A stretch of 64,000 nt of DNA from Acinetobacter sp. ANC 3929 (GCF_000369405.1 NZ_KB849994.1:369942-433941); one strand, 5' to 3'; counted from the stretch's first letter, positions 40,915 through 49,986 are shown. Made by a program: numbers and translations. The notes: generated from the sequence alone by a model not told the origin.

Positions 40915-41524
40915 TCAATCTCAACAAATTGCGCAAGCTTATTCTTGGCTGCGAGCGATGTCAGGTGGAAAGCTTACTCAAGATCAAGTTATTGCAGGGG
41001 ACGCGGTTATCGCATTGAATGGTTTACCTACTTTTGCAAATCTAATCGGATTCAAGTTGGATTCAACTATAACGGGTCAGCGTGATATTTCAGACAAGGG
41101 CTACCAAATTATTCGTGAATTTGAGGGTTTTAAAGCGAATGCCTACCTTGATACGGGCGGGGTTTGGACAATTGGATTTGGTACAATTAAATACCCAAAC
41201 GGCGCACGAGTTAAAAAGGGCGATACTTGTTCTTTGGAGCAAGCGGAATTATGGCTTAAAAACGATTGTCTTTGGGTCGATGCTTGCCTTGATAAATACA
41301 TCAAGATAAATATCAGTCAAAATCAGTTTGATGCACTTGCTAGTTTTGTTTATAACATCGGTGAAACAGCATTTGTCAAAAGCACTTTATTAAAAACTTT
41401 AAATACTGGAAACTTCGCGGGTGCCGCAAATCAGTTTGATAACTGGGTTTATGACAACGGGAAGTTAATTAAAGGTCTAGTAAATCGACGTGAGAAAGAG
41501 AAGGCCTTATTCTTAAAAAAGTAA
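40904..41524 (+). CDS. Endolysin, GH24 lysozyme
   Basis: 206 residues from the ATG at 40904, which has AAGGAGAG 6 bases upstream. A domain of about 60 residues precedes a T4-lysozyme-like GH24 domain with the triad Glu74, Asp83, Thr89 (FEGFKANAYLDTGGVWTIGFGT) and the late NRREKEKALFL signature. There is no secretory signal, so it depends on the holin. It cuts the murein glycan chain at the end of infection. Confidence 0.92.
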   Translation: MSIDQSQQIAQAYSWLRAMSGGKLTQDQVIAGDAVIALNGLPTFANLIGFKLDSTITGQRDISDKGYQIIREFEGFKANAYLDTGGVWTIGFGTIKYPNGARVKKGDTCSLEQAELWLKNDCLWVDACLDKYIKINISQNQFDALASFVYNIGETAFVKSTLLKTLNTGNFAGAANQFDNWVYDNGKLIKGLVNRREKEKALFLKK

Positions 41525-41643
41525 TGCATCTTTGCAAACGCTCATTATCATCGTTGATTCTGAGCGTTTTTGTTTTGTGTGTTTTACCTGGTTGTACGGC
41601 CCATTCTATAAAAACCAATGTGAGCATTTCCGTATGCTTGTAG
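41524..41643 (+). CDS. Possible Rz1-like small lipoprotein (outer-membrane spanin)
   Basis: A 39-residue ORF whose ATG overlaps the endolysin stop (TAATG). It encodes MHLCKRSLSSLILSVFVLCV then LPGC, a good lipobox after a hydrophobic signal, and a short mature part TAHSIKTNVSISVCL. Short lipoproteins at this place in lysis cassettes are o-spanins. No partner i-spanin is recognised unless the 134-residue protein serves. A terminator-like hairpin overlaps the ORF, which lowers confidence. Confidence 0.45.
   Translation: MHLCKRSLSSLILSVFVLCVLPGCTAHSIKTNVSISVCL
41536..41575 (+). terminator. Terminator-like hairpin after endolysin
   Basis: AAACGCTCA and TGAGCGTTT form a perfect 9-bp stem with a 16-base loop, followed by TTGTTTTG. 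Likely end of the late transcript, but it lies within the small lipoprotein ORF. Confidence 0.6.
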
Positions 41644-41654
41644 TGTGTTCAACA

Positions 41655-42944
41655 CTAACTGACACGCAATAATCCTTCCCATGTAAAAGGGTTGTTGCTC
41701 AGTTTATCTCGACTCATAGACCAAGTCCTGTTTGGCATAAAGCATGGTCCTATTCCAATTTTCTTTTTCCCGAACTTCTCTTGAATCCCTTCAAATGCTT
41801 TCATTAATTTTTCTTTTTCTTCAATCTCATTCATATCTGTTAATAGGTCATAAATGTGCGAAGACTTTGGCTCTAAACACGTAAGCATCACACCGCATTT
41901 TTTAAATTTGATACCCGGTTTAAATACATGCGTAATCATGATCGTTGCAGCTTTCACAAAATCAGTTACGCAATCGGTAGGTTGGGGGAATGCAAAAGAA
42001 ACGGACTTATTATAAAAAGGGGTGTTTGCGTCAAAAGGATTCGATTGCGCAAACACTATTAAGCAACCACAAAGCGACTTATCATTTCGCAATCTCTTAC
42101 ATGCATCTTGAGCGTGCATAGCGATCGCTTCTTTTAGATCCTGAATTTCAGTGACTTTATGACCAAATGATCGGCTTGAGATTATTTGTTTTTTACTTGG
42201 TGGAGTATCTTCTATTTCAATGCAAGAAATTCCTTGAAGCTCGTTTACTGTACGTGCCATCACGATGCTGAACATTTTTTTCATTTGAATAGGGTTGCTA
42301 CAAGCCAAGTCCAGAACAGTGTTGATCCCCATGGTTTGTAATTTTTTCGTGTGCTGTCGCCCTACGCCCCAAACTTCGCTGACATCGATCTTTGCGAGAT
42401 AATCTTCTTTATTACACAGATCCATTCGGGCAAGGTCGCACACACCGTTAAATTGTTTGTTCTTTTTAGCGATGTGGTTTGCGATTTTAGCTTCAGTTTT
42501 ACTGCGGCCAATGCCTACACAAACAGGTAACCCAAGCCACTGCCATAAAGTGTTTTTCATATCATGGCCGTATTGCACGAAGTCTATATAGTTAGAGAAT
42601 GATGTTAAATTTAAGAACACTTCATCAATTGAGTATCTCTCAATTTCAGAATTGGCAACGAATCCAGATAAGATGTTATAAAAGCGCTTTGACATTTCTT
42701 CATACATAGCGTAGTTACTTGACATCACAACAACGTTATTGCGCTCAACCATATCTTTAATTTGAAAGAGTGGCACACCCATCTTAATACCCAAATCTTT
42801 CGACTCCTGCGAACGAGCGACAGCACAGCCATCATTGTTTGAGAGCACAATGACAGGGCGGTTGTTAAGTTTCGGATTGAACACGCGCTCACAACTGACA
42901 TAGCAGTTATTCACGTCAACGAGTGCGAAAAATTGTTCTTTCAT
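41655..42944 (-). CDS. umuC: UmuC, DNA polymerase V catalytic subunit (prophage copy)
   Basis: 429 residues from ATG 42944. Y-family error-prone polymerase with FALVDVNNCYVSCERVF, NNDGCAVARSQE, ERYSIDEVFLNL (catalytic SIDE), CVGIGRSKTEAKIANHIAK, and a C-terminal DUF4113 end (NNPFTWEGLLRV). It lets replication pass damaged bases, with mutation. No umuD gene is adjacent, so it would need UmuD from elsewhere, as is known for several Acinetobacter umuC copies. It is leftward, between lysis genes and int, with an SOS-type box at its start. Confidence 0.93.
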   Translation of the reverse strand: MKEQFFALVDVNNCYVSCERVFNPKLNNRPVIVLSNNDGCAVARSQESKDLGIKMGVPLFQIKDMVERNNVVVMSSNYAMYEEMSKRFYNILSGFVANSEIERYSIDEVFLNLTSFSNYIDFVQYGHDMKNTLWQWLGLPVCVGIGRSKTEAKIANHIAKKNKQFNGVCDLARMDLCNKEDYLAKIDVSEVWGVGRQHTKKLQTMGINTVLDLACSNPIQMKKMFSIVMARTVNELQGISCIEIEDTPPSKKQIISSRSFGHKVTEIQDLKEAIAMHAQDACKRLRNDKSLCGCLIVFAQSNPFDANTPFYNKSVSFAFPQPTDCVTDFVKAATIMITHVFKPGIKFKKCGVMLTCLEPKSSHIYDLLTDMNEIEEKEKLMKAFEGIQEKFGKKKIGIGPCFMPNRTWSMSRDKLSNNPFTWEGLLRVS

Positions 42945-42950
42945 GGTTAT

Positions 42951-42973
42951 CTTGAAAACGTTACACATTCAAG
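42951..42973 (-). promoter_or_regulatory. UmuDAb/SOS-like box before umuC
   Basis: CTTGAA and TTCAAG form an inverted repeat separated by 11 bases. Read on the minus strand the centre is TGTGTAACG and the right end CGTTTTCAAG. This is close to the 21-base TTGAA(A)...TGTAAC..TTTTCAA box that I remember for the LexA-like repressor UmuDAb in Acinetobacter. It lies 7 bases from the chosen start. Confidence 0.6.
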
Positions 42974-43026
42974 ATAAATGTTAGAACTGTGCCTTTGTGA
43001 ATTCAAATTTAAAAAACTGTGGATAA

Positions 43027-43053
43027 ACAAAAGGGCGACTTATTATGTCGCCC
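43027..43053 (-). terminator. Terminator of the integrase gene
   Basis: Minus-strand stem GGGCGAC / GTCGCCC with a 7-base loop, then TTTTGTTT. It is 24 bases after the int stop and separates int from umuC. Confidence 0.85.
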
Positions 43054-43076
43054 ATTTTGATGTGTTTGGTCGGAAA

Positions 43077-44093
43077 TTATGCAGCATCCAACATTCTTGC
43101 AATTTCTGTTGCAGTAGGGTTGTAGTACGTGTTTACCAAAATAGATAAAGTCTCGTGTCCAGTAATCTTAGAAAGAATCTCGATAGGCAACTTATAGTTG
43201 TGCACGAACCTGGTGATCGCTTCATGTCTTGTATCATGGAATCGGATCTTTCCGACTAGGCCCGTTTTGGTTAGATTGCGTTGCCAGATCAAGCGGAACG
43301 AGTTTGCATTGTGTGGAATTAAACGACTGTCATCGAAAGGAGTATCAAGAACAGTCAATAATTCCTTAGCTCGTTTGGTAAGTGGCACATCACGTGATTT
43401 ACCATTCTTTGTATCGACCAGGCGAATAAAATCCTCATAAACATTTTTCTTTTCAATACTTAAGATTTCGCCTTTACGCATCGCAGTTTCTAAAGCAAAT
43501 AGAAATGCCCAAGCTACATAGTGCATTTGTTTGGTTGGCACTTTACCTTTCTGGTAGTCAAGACCAGCTATGATTTTTTCTATATCATCGTCGCTCACAC
43601 GCTGATTCCGTGGCTGAGCTTCAGGCGGTCTATTTACTTCTTTGAAAGGGTTTTCTTTGGTTAAGAATAATTCTTTTCGTGCATAGTTAAATGCAGCACT
43701 GAATACAGCGAATTGTCTGCTAATGGTTGCAGGCTTCACTTCTTTCAATCTTTTATCACGCCATTCTTTTACGATCTGAGGGGATAAGTCGTGAATAGAT
43801 AAATCGGCTGCTGGGCCCCATTGTTTCTTCAGCAATTTTAATTGTTGATCAATAAAGTTTTTACTTTTCTTATTTCTGCCTGATTCGTGGTAATACATGT
43901 CGAAAAGGGCGTAAAAGGAGAGATGAATTTTATCAGGCTCTTGGCTTTTATCACCGCCTGCTTGTAGTTCTAATAATTTTTTAGCGGCCCATTGTTCACA
44001 TTCTTGAGCAGTATCTCTAGTTGCTGTGAATCGTTGACCATTGTGGCGTAAAGTAATACGCCAAGCGTTGCCGCGTTGTACGGGTTTTTGCAT
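43077..44093 (-). CDS. int: Phage integrase, tyrosine recombinase
   Basis: 338 residues from ATG 44093 (GGAG upstream). N-terminal arm-binding domain, a SAM-like core-binding domain (about 50-150), and the catalytic domain with Arg in ETAMRKGEIL, the Lys in a beta hairpin (DTKNGKSRDVPL), HDTRH (His286, Arg289), GHE (His313) and the nucleophile Tyr in NTYYNP (about 323). It would catalyse integration into the tRNA-Gly gene next to it (attR) and excision with a recombination directionality factor. Confidence 0.95.
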   Translation of the reverse strand: MQKPVQRGNAWRITLRHNGQRFTATRDTAQECEQWAAKKLLELQAGGDKSQEPDKIHLSFYALFDMYYHESGRNKKSKNFIDQQLKLLKKQWGPAADLSIHDLSPQIVKEWRDKRLKEVKPATISRQFAVFSAAFNYARKELFLTKENPFKEVNRPPEAQPRNQRVSDDDIEKIIAGLDYQKGKVPTKQMHYVAWAFLFALETAMRKGEILSIEKKNVYEDFIRLVDTKNGKSRDVPLTKRAKELLTVLDTPFDDSRLIPHNANSFRLIWQRNLTKTGLVGKIRFHDTRHEAITRFVHNYKLPIEILSKITGHETLSILVNTYYNPTATEIARMLDAA

Positions 44094-44112
44094 GAAAGAA
44101 CACTCCAAATTT

Positions 44113-44181
44113 CATGGTGTCGCAACGTCACCAAAAACTTGAAAAGGGCAAATGACCCTAACTTTTCTGGTGTCGTTACGG
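44113..44181. promoter_or_regulatory. Candidate integrase arm sites, right end
   Basis: ATGGTGTCGCAACGTCACC around 44114-44132 and TGGTGTCGTTACGG at 44168-44181 share the GGTGTCG core with two elements near attL. They lie in the 202-base gap between int and attR, where arm sites and the int promoter are expected. Nothing else was seen in this gap. Confidence 0.45.
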
Positions 44182-44306
44182 AAATATAAAGCGTTTTTTA
44201 ATGTGAAATACAGTAAAAATGATCCACTGTAGCTGACCCATCGACAATAAAAAACAAGCCGCACAGACCTATTAATCCGTGCAGCTTACTGATTTTTAAC
44301 TAAAAA

Positions 44307-44361
44307 AATCTGGAGCGGGAAAGGAGACTCGAACTCCCGACCCCAACCTTGGCAAGGTTAT
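44307..44361. repeat. attR, 55-bp copy within tRNA-Gly
   Basis: Identical to attL at 1677-1731. The phage-supplied 3' part restores the complete tRNA-Gly; host sequence begins at 44362 with the tRNA 5' part (D arm and acceptor strand). Confidence 0.93.
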
Positions 44362-44386
44362 GCTCTACCAACTGAGCTATTCCCGC
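44311..44386 (-). tRNA. tRNA-Gly (GCC), restored by the prophage
   Basis: 76 bases with encoded CCA. The acceptor GCGGGAA pairs with TTCCCGC, the D arm is GCTCAGTTGGTAGAGC, the anticodon loop CTTGCCAAG gives GCC, and the T arm GTTCGAGTC is standard. It reads Gly GGC/GGU codons. The 3' 51 bases are duplicated in attL. Only 62 bases from the end of cysS. Confidence 0.96.
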
Positions 44387-44448
44387 AATAGGACGCATTA
44401 TAGAGAGTTTCATTCAAGTGTCAACTCTTTATCATGCTAAGTGTTGAA

Positions 44449-45870
44449 TTAATCAGCACGTCGCCAAATTGTACCTTGACGCGTATCTTCCAAAACGACA
44501 CCTTGATCTAATAAAGACTGACGAATGCCATCTGCTTGAGCAAAGTCTTTGGCCTTTTTCGCATCAACACGCTGTTGGATAAAATTTTCAATTTCAGCAT
44601 CAGAAAGAGTAAGTGCTTCTTGACCAATATCTGATTTGAGGAATTCATCAACATCATGCTGAACTAAACCAAGAATGTTGGTTAAGTGGCGTAGGGTAGA
44701 GTAAAGCACAGTGGCTTGCTCAGCCTGTTCATCTTTAACCGCACGATTCAGTTCTTTGTTGAGCTCAAAAAGGACCGCCATGGCTTCAGCAGTATTAAAG
44801 TCATCACACATGGCATTGTTAAAACGTTCAACAAAGCTGTGTTCTAAGTTCTCAACAGTTATTTGGCCATAGACCTGTTGATAGGCTTTAAACGAATGAT
44901 AAAAGCGGCTGAGGGCAGTTTTCGCTTCTTTTAAGGCGACATCAGAGAAGTTTACTGGACTACGATAATGTGATGACACAATGAAGTAGCGAATCACTTC
45001 TGGATGGAATTTTTCCATGACGTCGCGAATGGTAAAGAAGTTACCTAAAGACTTAGACATTTTCTCGCCATCAACATTGATGAAACCGACATGCATCCAA
45101 TAGTTTACATATTGTTCACCCGTTGATGCTTCACTTTGCGCGATTTCATTTTCATGGTGCGGGAACATGAGGTCTGAACCACCACCATGAATATCAAAGT
45201 GATTGCCTAAGCAGCAAGTCGACATTGCAGAACATTCAATATGCCAACCTGGACGGCCATTGCCCCATGGTGATGCCCAAGCAGGTTCATTTTCCTTGGC
45301 ATGTTTCCAAAGAACAAAATCAAATGGGTGTTTCTTTTCAACTTCAACATCAACGCGTTCCGAAGCACCAGCTTGCATGTCATCCAATTTACGGCCAGAT
45401 AGACGACCGTATTTATTGAATTTGGTCACTTCAAAATAGACATCACCATTCGCAGCAGGGTAAGCAGCACCTTTATCCACTAAGGTATTGATCATGCTTT
45501 GCATCTGATCGATATACTCAGTTGCCTTTGGTGCCTCATCTGGTGCAGCACAGCCCAAGTTAGCTGCATCTTCATTCATCGCATCGATAAAACGTGCAGT
45601 GAGTTGCTGAATGCTTTCACCATTTTCATTAGCACGCGCAATAATTTTGTCATCAATGTCAGTGATGTTGCGGATATAGCGAACTTTCCAGCCTTGGCTA
45701 CGTAAGAAGCGAATGATGTAATCAAATGCAACCATAACTCGAGCGTGTCCGATATGACAGTAGTCATAGACTGTCATACCACAGACATACATATCGATTT
45801 GACCTTCTTTGCGTGGGACAAATTCAACTTTTTTACGTTGCTCAGAATTATATAGAACAAAAGGTTGCAT
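44449..45870 (-). CDS. cysS: Cysteinyl-tRNA synthetase
   Basis: 473 residues from MQPFVLYNS (ATG 45870). Class I synthetase with zinc ligand Cys30 ([10 protein letters not shown]), HIGH motif (CHIGHAR, 39-42), second zinc-site residues ([17 protein letters not shown]), and KMSKS in [16 protein letters not shown]-like helical end follows. It charges tRNA-Cys. A TTG four codons upstream is an alternative start, as no clear ribosome site precedes the ATG. Confidence 0.96.
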   Translation of the reverse strand: MQPFVLYNSEQRKKVEFVPRKEGQIDMYVCGMTVYDYCHIGHARVMVAFDYIIRFLRSQGWKVRYIRNITDIDDKIIARANENGESIQQLTARFIDAMNEDAANLGCAAPDEAPKATEYIDQMQSMINTLVDKGAAYPAANGDVYFEVTKFNKYGRLSGRKLDDMQAGASERVDVEVEKKHPFDFVLWKHAKENEPAWASPWGNGRPGWHIECSAMSTCCLGNHFDIHGGGSDLMFPHHENEIAQSEASTGEQYVNYWMHVGFINVDGEKMSKSLGNFFTIRDVMEKFHPEVIRYFIVSSHYRSPVNFSDVALKEAKTALSRFYHSFKAYQQVYGQITVENLEHSFVERFNNAMCDDFNTAEAMAVLFELNKELNRAVKDEQAEQATVLYSTLRHLTNILGLVQHDVDEFLKSDIGQEALTLSDAEIENFIQQRVDAKKAKDFAQADGIRQSLLDQGVVLEDTRQGTIWRRAD

Positions 45871-45978
45871 AAGGGTTTTCAAACACTCTACAAAAATCGT
45901 TATTCATCATAACGTATGCACCATATTTCATAAAGTTATCAGGAGAAAAAAGATGGTTTTGGTTCGCAATTTTTTTCT

Positions 45979-46368
45979 TTATTCAAAACTGAATTTACTG
46001 GTCGCTCGAAGCAGGGTCTTTTTGGCAAAGTAATAATAAATCACCGCTGTTGCTAAAATATCGACCAGCCAAGATATATCTATACCACTTAATGCTGTGG
46101 CGATTGCACCCGTAAAAAATTTACTGTGAATAACGGGAAGTTGTAGCAAAACACCCATCACATAGTAGCCAATATCAATACTATTCCAGCGGCCATATTT
46201 TCCGTTCGGATCATATAATACGGCTATATCGCACTCTTCTTTAGAAATAAAATAGTAATCGGCTAAATTAATTGCACTCCATGGGATAAAGAAGGTGAGC
46301 AAGAACAGGAAAAATGCTTTAAAGGTGTTTAAGAAGGTAGGTTCTGTGTCCGTGATTAAGCCGTAAGC
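45979..46368 (-). pseudogene. Remnant of an NCS1-family permease
   Basis: An open stretch with no proper start: the frame is closed by TAG just upstream (46369-46371). It encodes only the C-terminal part of a nucleobase:cation symporter-1 (cytosine, uracil or allantoin type): FFLFLLTFFIPWSAINLADYYFISK (split here over about 25 residues), DPNGKYGRWNSIDIGYYVMGVLLQLP, LSGIDISWLVDILATAVIYYYFAKK. About three quarters of the transporter is missing. Probably a decayed gene. The 5' part is not seen in the window. Confidence 0.7.
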
Positions 46369-46492
46369 CTATACGCATGAGAATGGCGAAAATTTTGTAT
46401 TTAACACGCTTGCTATACGCTATAACACCCCGAAAAGCCCTTCATTTTTCATGAAAACTTATACATTTAGAAACGTGTATGGTGTGCAAATA

Positions 46493-46501
46493 TGCTAGAA
46501 T
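46493..46501 (+). promoter_or_regulatory. Extended -10 promoter for kdsD
   Basis: TGCTAGAAT is a TG-extended -10 element 70 bases before the kdsD start. No good -35 is visible, as is common with extended -10 promoters. Confidence 0.4.
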
Positions 46502-46570
46502 CTCCACCATTCTTTTGATTAAAATCATCTACCATCAGGTGGATAGAGTATTATTTTGAGTCAAACTCAT

Positions 46571-47548
46571 ATGTCACAAGCCATAGATTTCCAGAAAAGC
46601 GCATTAGAAACATTGCGTGTCGAACAACAAGCAATCGAAGTCCTTGCTGCACAAATTGATGAACGTTTTGATGCTGCATGTGAAATACTTTTGCAATGCA
46701 AAGGGCGTGTTGTGATTACGGGTATGGGTAAATCTGGTCATATTGGCCGTAAAATGGCAGCGACCTTTGCATCGACAGGCACACCCTCGTTCTTTATGCA
46801 TCCCGGTGAAGCTGGGCATGGTGATTTGGGTATGCTGGTACGTGGTGATGTACTGATTGCGATTTCTAACTCGGGGAAGAGTGATGAAATCATGATGTTG
46901 ATGCCATTAATCAAACATTTAGAAGTGCCGCTAATCACCATCAGCCGTGATGAGAAAGGACCAATGCCACAAAATGCAGATGTTGCCCTGACCCTAGGTG
47001 AGGCAGATGAAGCGTGTCCTCTCGGTTTGGCACCCACCTCAAGTACGACTGCGACTTTAGTTTTGGGTGATGCCCTTGCTGTTGCATTGTTGGAAGCGCG
47101 TGGATTTACCGCTGATGATTTTGCACGCTCACACCCAGCGGGAGCATTAGGCAAACGTTTGCTTTTGCATGTAAAACATTTGATGCATACAGGTGATGAA
47201 CTGCCTAAAGTTCGACCTGATACGCCAATGAACAAAGTGCTATATGAAATTTCGGATAAGCGCTTAGGTTTAACCACCATTGTTGATGACAATGACACAT
47301 TGTTGGGTATTTTTACAGACGGCGATTTGCGTCGAATGATTGATCAGCAACAAGGTTTTGACGTCAATCTACCTGTTTCTGAAGTCATGACCAAAAGCCC
47401 TTTAACGATTTCTCAGGAAGCTCGTGCGGTCAAAGCGTTGGAAAAAATGCATGAGAAAAAAGTAAATCAATTTGTCGTTGTTGATGATACCAATAAAGTG
47501 ATTGGTGTGATTAGTATGCATGACCTTATTCAGGCAGGAGTAAATTAA
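46571..47548 (+). CDS. kdsD: Arabinose-5-phosphate isomerase
   Basis: 325 residues from ATG 46571 (a TTG at 46556 is a weaker choice). SIS sugar-isomerase domain with GRVVITGMGKSGHIGRKMAATFASTGTPSFFMHPGEAGHGDLG and IAISNSGKSDEI, then two CBS domains. It converts ribulose-5-phosphate to arabinose-5-phosphate, first step of Kdo formation for LPS/LOS. First gene of the kdsD-kdsC-lptCAB operon; kdsC starts 3 bases after its stop. Confidence 0.95.
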   Translation: MSQAIDFQKSALETLRVEQQAIEVLAAQIDERFDAACEILLQCKGRVVITGMGKSGHIGRKMAATFASTGTPSFFMHPGEAGHGDLGMLVRGDVLIAISNSGKSDEIMMLMPLIKHLEVPLITISRDEKGPMPQNADVALTLGEADEACPLGLAPTSSTTATLVLGDALAVALLEARGFTADDFARSHPAGALGKRLLLHVKHLMHTGDELPKVRPDTPMNKVLYEISDKRLGLTTIVDDNDTLLGIFTDGDLRRMIDQQQGFDVNLPVSEVMTKSPLTISQEARAVKALEKMHEKKVNQFVVVDDTNKVIGVISMHDLIQAGVN

Positions 47549-47551
47549 GCC

Positions 47552-48091
47552 ATGGCATCTTATGCTTTACAAGAACAAGCACGTCATTTACAAGCACTCG
47601 TGCTTGATGTGGATGGAATCTTAAGCGATGGCTTTGTTACTTTAACCAATTCAGGTGATGAGCTTAAATCATTTGATATCCGTGATGGCTTAGGAATGAA
47701 ACTGGTCCAAAAAGCTGGTATGAAAGTGATTATCATCACAGGGCGTAAAAGTCAGATTGTTGAAAAACGCATGTCTGATCTTGGTGTTGATCTGGTCTTT
47801 CAAGGGCGTGAGGACAAAGGCGTTGCGTTACGTGAAGCTTGTGCTCAATTGGGATTATTGCCTGAAGAATGTATTTATATGGGCGATGACTGGCCTGATT
47901 TATCTGCATTTGCTATCGCGGGTATGAAAGTAACTGTGCCAAATGGACATGAAGAAGTACGCCGTCGTGCTAACTTGGTGACTCAAGCAATGGGTGGCCG
48001 CGGTGCAGTTCGTGAGGTATGCGATATGTTGTTGATGGCAAAAGGTGTTTACCAAGAACTGCTTGAAAAATATCTTGCGGTACCACATTAA
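47552..48091 (+). CDS. kdsC: Kdo-8-phosphate phosphatase
   Basis: 179 residues, C0-type HAD phosphatase without a cap. Motif I LVLDVDGILSDG, motif II IITGRKS, and motif III/IV GDDWPDLSAF. It releases phosphate from Kdo-8-phosphate in the cytoplasm. Follows kdsD with 3 bases between. Confidence 0.95.
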   Translation: MASYALQEQARHLQALVLDVDGILSDGFVTLTNSGDELKSFDIRDGLGMKLVQKAGMKVIIITGRKSQIVEKRMSDLGVDLVFQGREDKGVALREACAQLGLLPEECIYMGDDWPDLSAFAIAGMKVTVPNGHEEVRRRANLVTQAMGGRGAVREVCDMLLMAKGVYQELLEKYLAVPH

Positions 48092-48130
48092 TATAGTGTT
48101 GATTTGCTCAAAGGTTAGGTAACCCTGTTT

Positions 48131-48682
48131 ATGGATACCAAAATTTTATATGTTGTTGCTGTTGCCGTCGCTGCTGTCAGTGGTGGGTATTATTATTACA
48201 GTGGCAAAGCAAAAAAGCTGGATGTTGATTCTGCAAAGAATATGACTTATTCAGCACAGGGTGTTCATTTAACCCAAACGGATGAGCAGGGTAATTTGTA
48301 TATCCGAGCTGAAGTCAAACAGTTGCAGCAAAATATGCAATTGAAAACGTCTACGCTTGATCAACTGAATGCAGTGATGTACAAACAGGGCAAACCAGAC
48401 GCAACGTTTTATGCAAAAAAAGCCAATGGCTATGATGACAACAGTAAAGTCATACTCATTGGTAATGTTGTTGCGACAAAGTTGTCCGATCAGGGAAACA
48501 AAATGGAGTTTCATACGGATGAACTCACAGGTTACCCAAAAACTAGAGAACTTGAGACGCAACATCCAGTCACGGTTCAATCACCGTCAGCTGAGTTTGT
48601 GAGTCAAGGTCTCAAAGCTAATTTAAATAATGGTCAATATGAATTTTATAAAATTCGAGGAAAGTATGCGCCAAGTTCTTAA
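48131..48682 (+). CDS. lptC: LPS export protein LptC
   Basis: 183 residues: N-terminal inner-membrane anchor (ILYVVAVAVAAVSGGYYYYSG) and a periplasmic beta-jellyroll domain (DSAKNMTYSAQGVHLTQTDEQGNLYIRAEVKQLQ ... [31 protein letters not shown]) as in LptC. It passes LPS from the LptB2FG transporter to LptA. The end overlaps the lptA start. Confidence 0.93.
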   Translation: MDTKILYVVAVAVAAVSGGYYYYSGKAKKLDVDSAKNMTYSAQGVHLTQTDEQGNLYIRAEVKQLQQNMQLKTSTLDQLNAVMYKQGKPDATFYAKKANGYDDNSKVILIGNVVATKLSDQGNKMEFHTDELTGYPKTRELETQHPVTVQSPSAEFVSQGLKANLNNGQYEFYKIRGKYAPSS

Positions 48683-49214
48683 TTCTAAATCTCGTTCTAC
48701 TTTCCTGAAACAAGTCACTTGTGTTGCCGTTGTTGCGCTTTCTTCTGCGGCAAGCTTTGCATTGCCATCAGACCGTAATCAACAGCTTTCTTTGGTCGCC
48801 GATCGTGCAACATATAACGATAAAAGTGGCGTGACCACTTATACGGGCAATGTTGTGATCGAACAAGGTACGATGAAGCTTCAAGCTGACTCAATTGTGG
48901 CAAATTTAAATAGCAAAAAAGAGATTCAAATTATTACCGCGAAAGGTCAGCCTGCGAAGTTTCAGCAGCAAATGGATGCGAATAAGGGTTTAGCGCGTGG
49001 CGAAGCACAGACCATCGTTTATAACGCTGATACAGGTATTCTTACTCTAACGGGTAAGGCTTATCTGTTGCAGGATGGCTCAAGTATTCGTGGTAATAGC
49101 TTAAAATACAGTATGAACAAAGGTGATGTTGAAGCACAAGGTTCTTCAAGCAATCGTGTGCAAATTATTATTCCACCTTCAAGTTCAAAAAGTTTTCCAG
49201 GGGCGCGTGATTAA
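48666..49214 (+). CDS. lptA: LPS export protein LptA
   Basis: 182 residues from ATG 48666 with GAGGAAAG upstream; a longer frame inside lptC was not used. Signal peptide ([22 protein letters not shown]), then the OstA-type jellyroll ([35 protein letters not shown]). It forms the periplasmic bridge for LPS. The stop overlaps the lptB start by one base. Confidence 0.95.
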   Translation: MRQVLNSKSRSTFLKQVTCVAVVALSSAASFALPSDRNQQLSLVADRATYNDKSGVTTYTGNVVIEQGTMKLQADSIVANLNSKKEIQIITAKGQPAKFQQQMDANKGLARGEAQTIVYNADTGILTLTGKAYLLQDGSSIRGNSLKYSMNKGDVEAQGSSSNRVQIIIPPSSSKSFPGARD

Positions 49215-49960
49215 TGGAACAATCGGTGCAGCAACCGCAAACGCTTTGTATTAAGCACTTAGCTAAAAACTATAGTAAACGTTGGGTGGTAAAAGATGTG
49301 TCTTTTACCATGCAAAGTGGGCAGATTGTGGGTTTGCTTGGACCGAATGGTGCTGGTAAAACTACGAGCTTCTACATGGTCGTTGGTCTTGTTCGTATGG
49401 ACAAAGGCGAGATTCATTTAGATAACCTTGACTTGTCCGACCTCGCGATGCATGAACGTGCGCGCAAGGGCATTGGTTATTTGCCGCAAGAAGCTTCTAT
49501 CTTTAGAAAGTTGACGATTGCTGAAAATATTATGGCAATTTTAGAAACGCGTAAAGATTTGAATAAGCAACAACGCCAACAACGTCTGAATGAACTGTTA
49601 AGTGATTTTAAAATCAATCATATTAAAGATTCATTGGGAATGAGCGTGTCAGGTGGTGAACGACGTCGTGCGGAAATTGCACGTGCACTGGCTGCCGATC
49701 CAAAGTTCATGCTGTTGGATGAACCTTTTGCTGGTGTTGATCCAATCTCTGTGGGTGATATCAAAGATATTATCCAGACGCTTAAAGATCGTGGGATTGG
49801 TGTGCTGATTACCGATCATAACGTGCGTGAAACTTTAGCGATTTGTGAGAAAGCTTATATTGTGAGTGAGGGTTCTGTGATTGCAGAGGGGACACCACAA
49901 GAAATTTTAGATAATGAGCAAGTGCGTAAAGTGTATTTAGGTGACGACTTCGTCGTTTAA
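49214..49960 (+). CDS. lptB: LPS export ATPase LptB
   Basis: 248 residues. ABC ATPase with Walker [11 protein letters not shown]-loop in [10 protein letters not shown], signature VSGGERRR, Walker [14 protein letters not shown] and H-loop ITDHNVRET, the typical LptB form. It powers LPS extraction with LptF and LptG, which are not in the window. Confidence 0.96.
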   Translation: MEQSVQQPQTLCIKHLAKNYSKRWVVKDVSFTMQSGQIVGLLGPNGAGKTTSFYMVVGLVRMDKGEIHLDNLDLSDLAMHERARKGIGYLPQEASIFRKLTIAENIMAILETRKDLNKQQRQQRLNELLSDFKINHIKDSLGMSVSGGERRRAEIARALAADPKFMLLDEPFAGVDPISVGDIKDIIQTLKDRGIGVLITDHNVRETLAICEKAYIVSEGSVIAEGTPQEILDNEQVRKVYLGDDFVV

Positions 49961-49986
49961 ATCAACCGATTGTCACTTTTTAAAGA

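Larger units (their letters stand above)
1677..44361. mobile_element. Complete BPP-1/T7-like podovirus prophage
   Basis: About 42.6 kb between two identical 55-bp att copies in a tRNA-Gly gene. It contains integrase, repressor/Cro switch, replication operon, both terminase subunits, portal, scaffold, capsid, tail tube, internal virion proteins, tail spike and lysis genes. No broken essential gene was seen, so it may be inducible. Structural proteins resemble the Bordetella phage BPP-1 set (Bbp16 and Bbp19 families) and T7-type internal virion proteins, indicating a short-tailed phage. Early genes run left, replication-initiation, packaging and late genes run right, and umuC and int run left. 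Confidence 0.95.

Noticed and set aside
43018..43026. Consensus DnaA box between umuC and int
   Set aside because: A single isolated 9-mer beside the int terminator; expected by chance, no second box.
41655..44093. A umuDC operon in the prophage
   Set aside because: Searched upstream of umuC and up to int: no UmuD-like peptidase frame exists there; only umuC is present.
46738..47298. Long minus-strand ORF (186 codons) across kdsD
   Set aside because: Frame shadow of the well supported kdsD gene; Ser/Pro/Arg-rich translation, no ribosome site.
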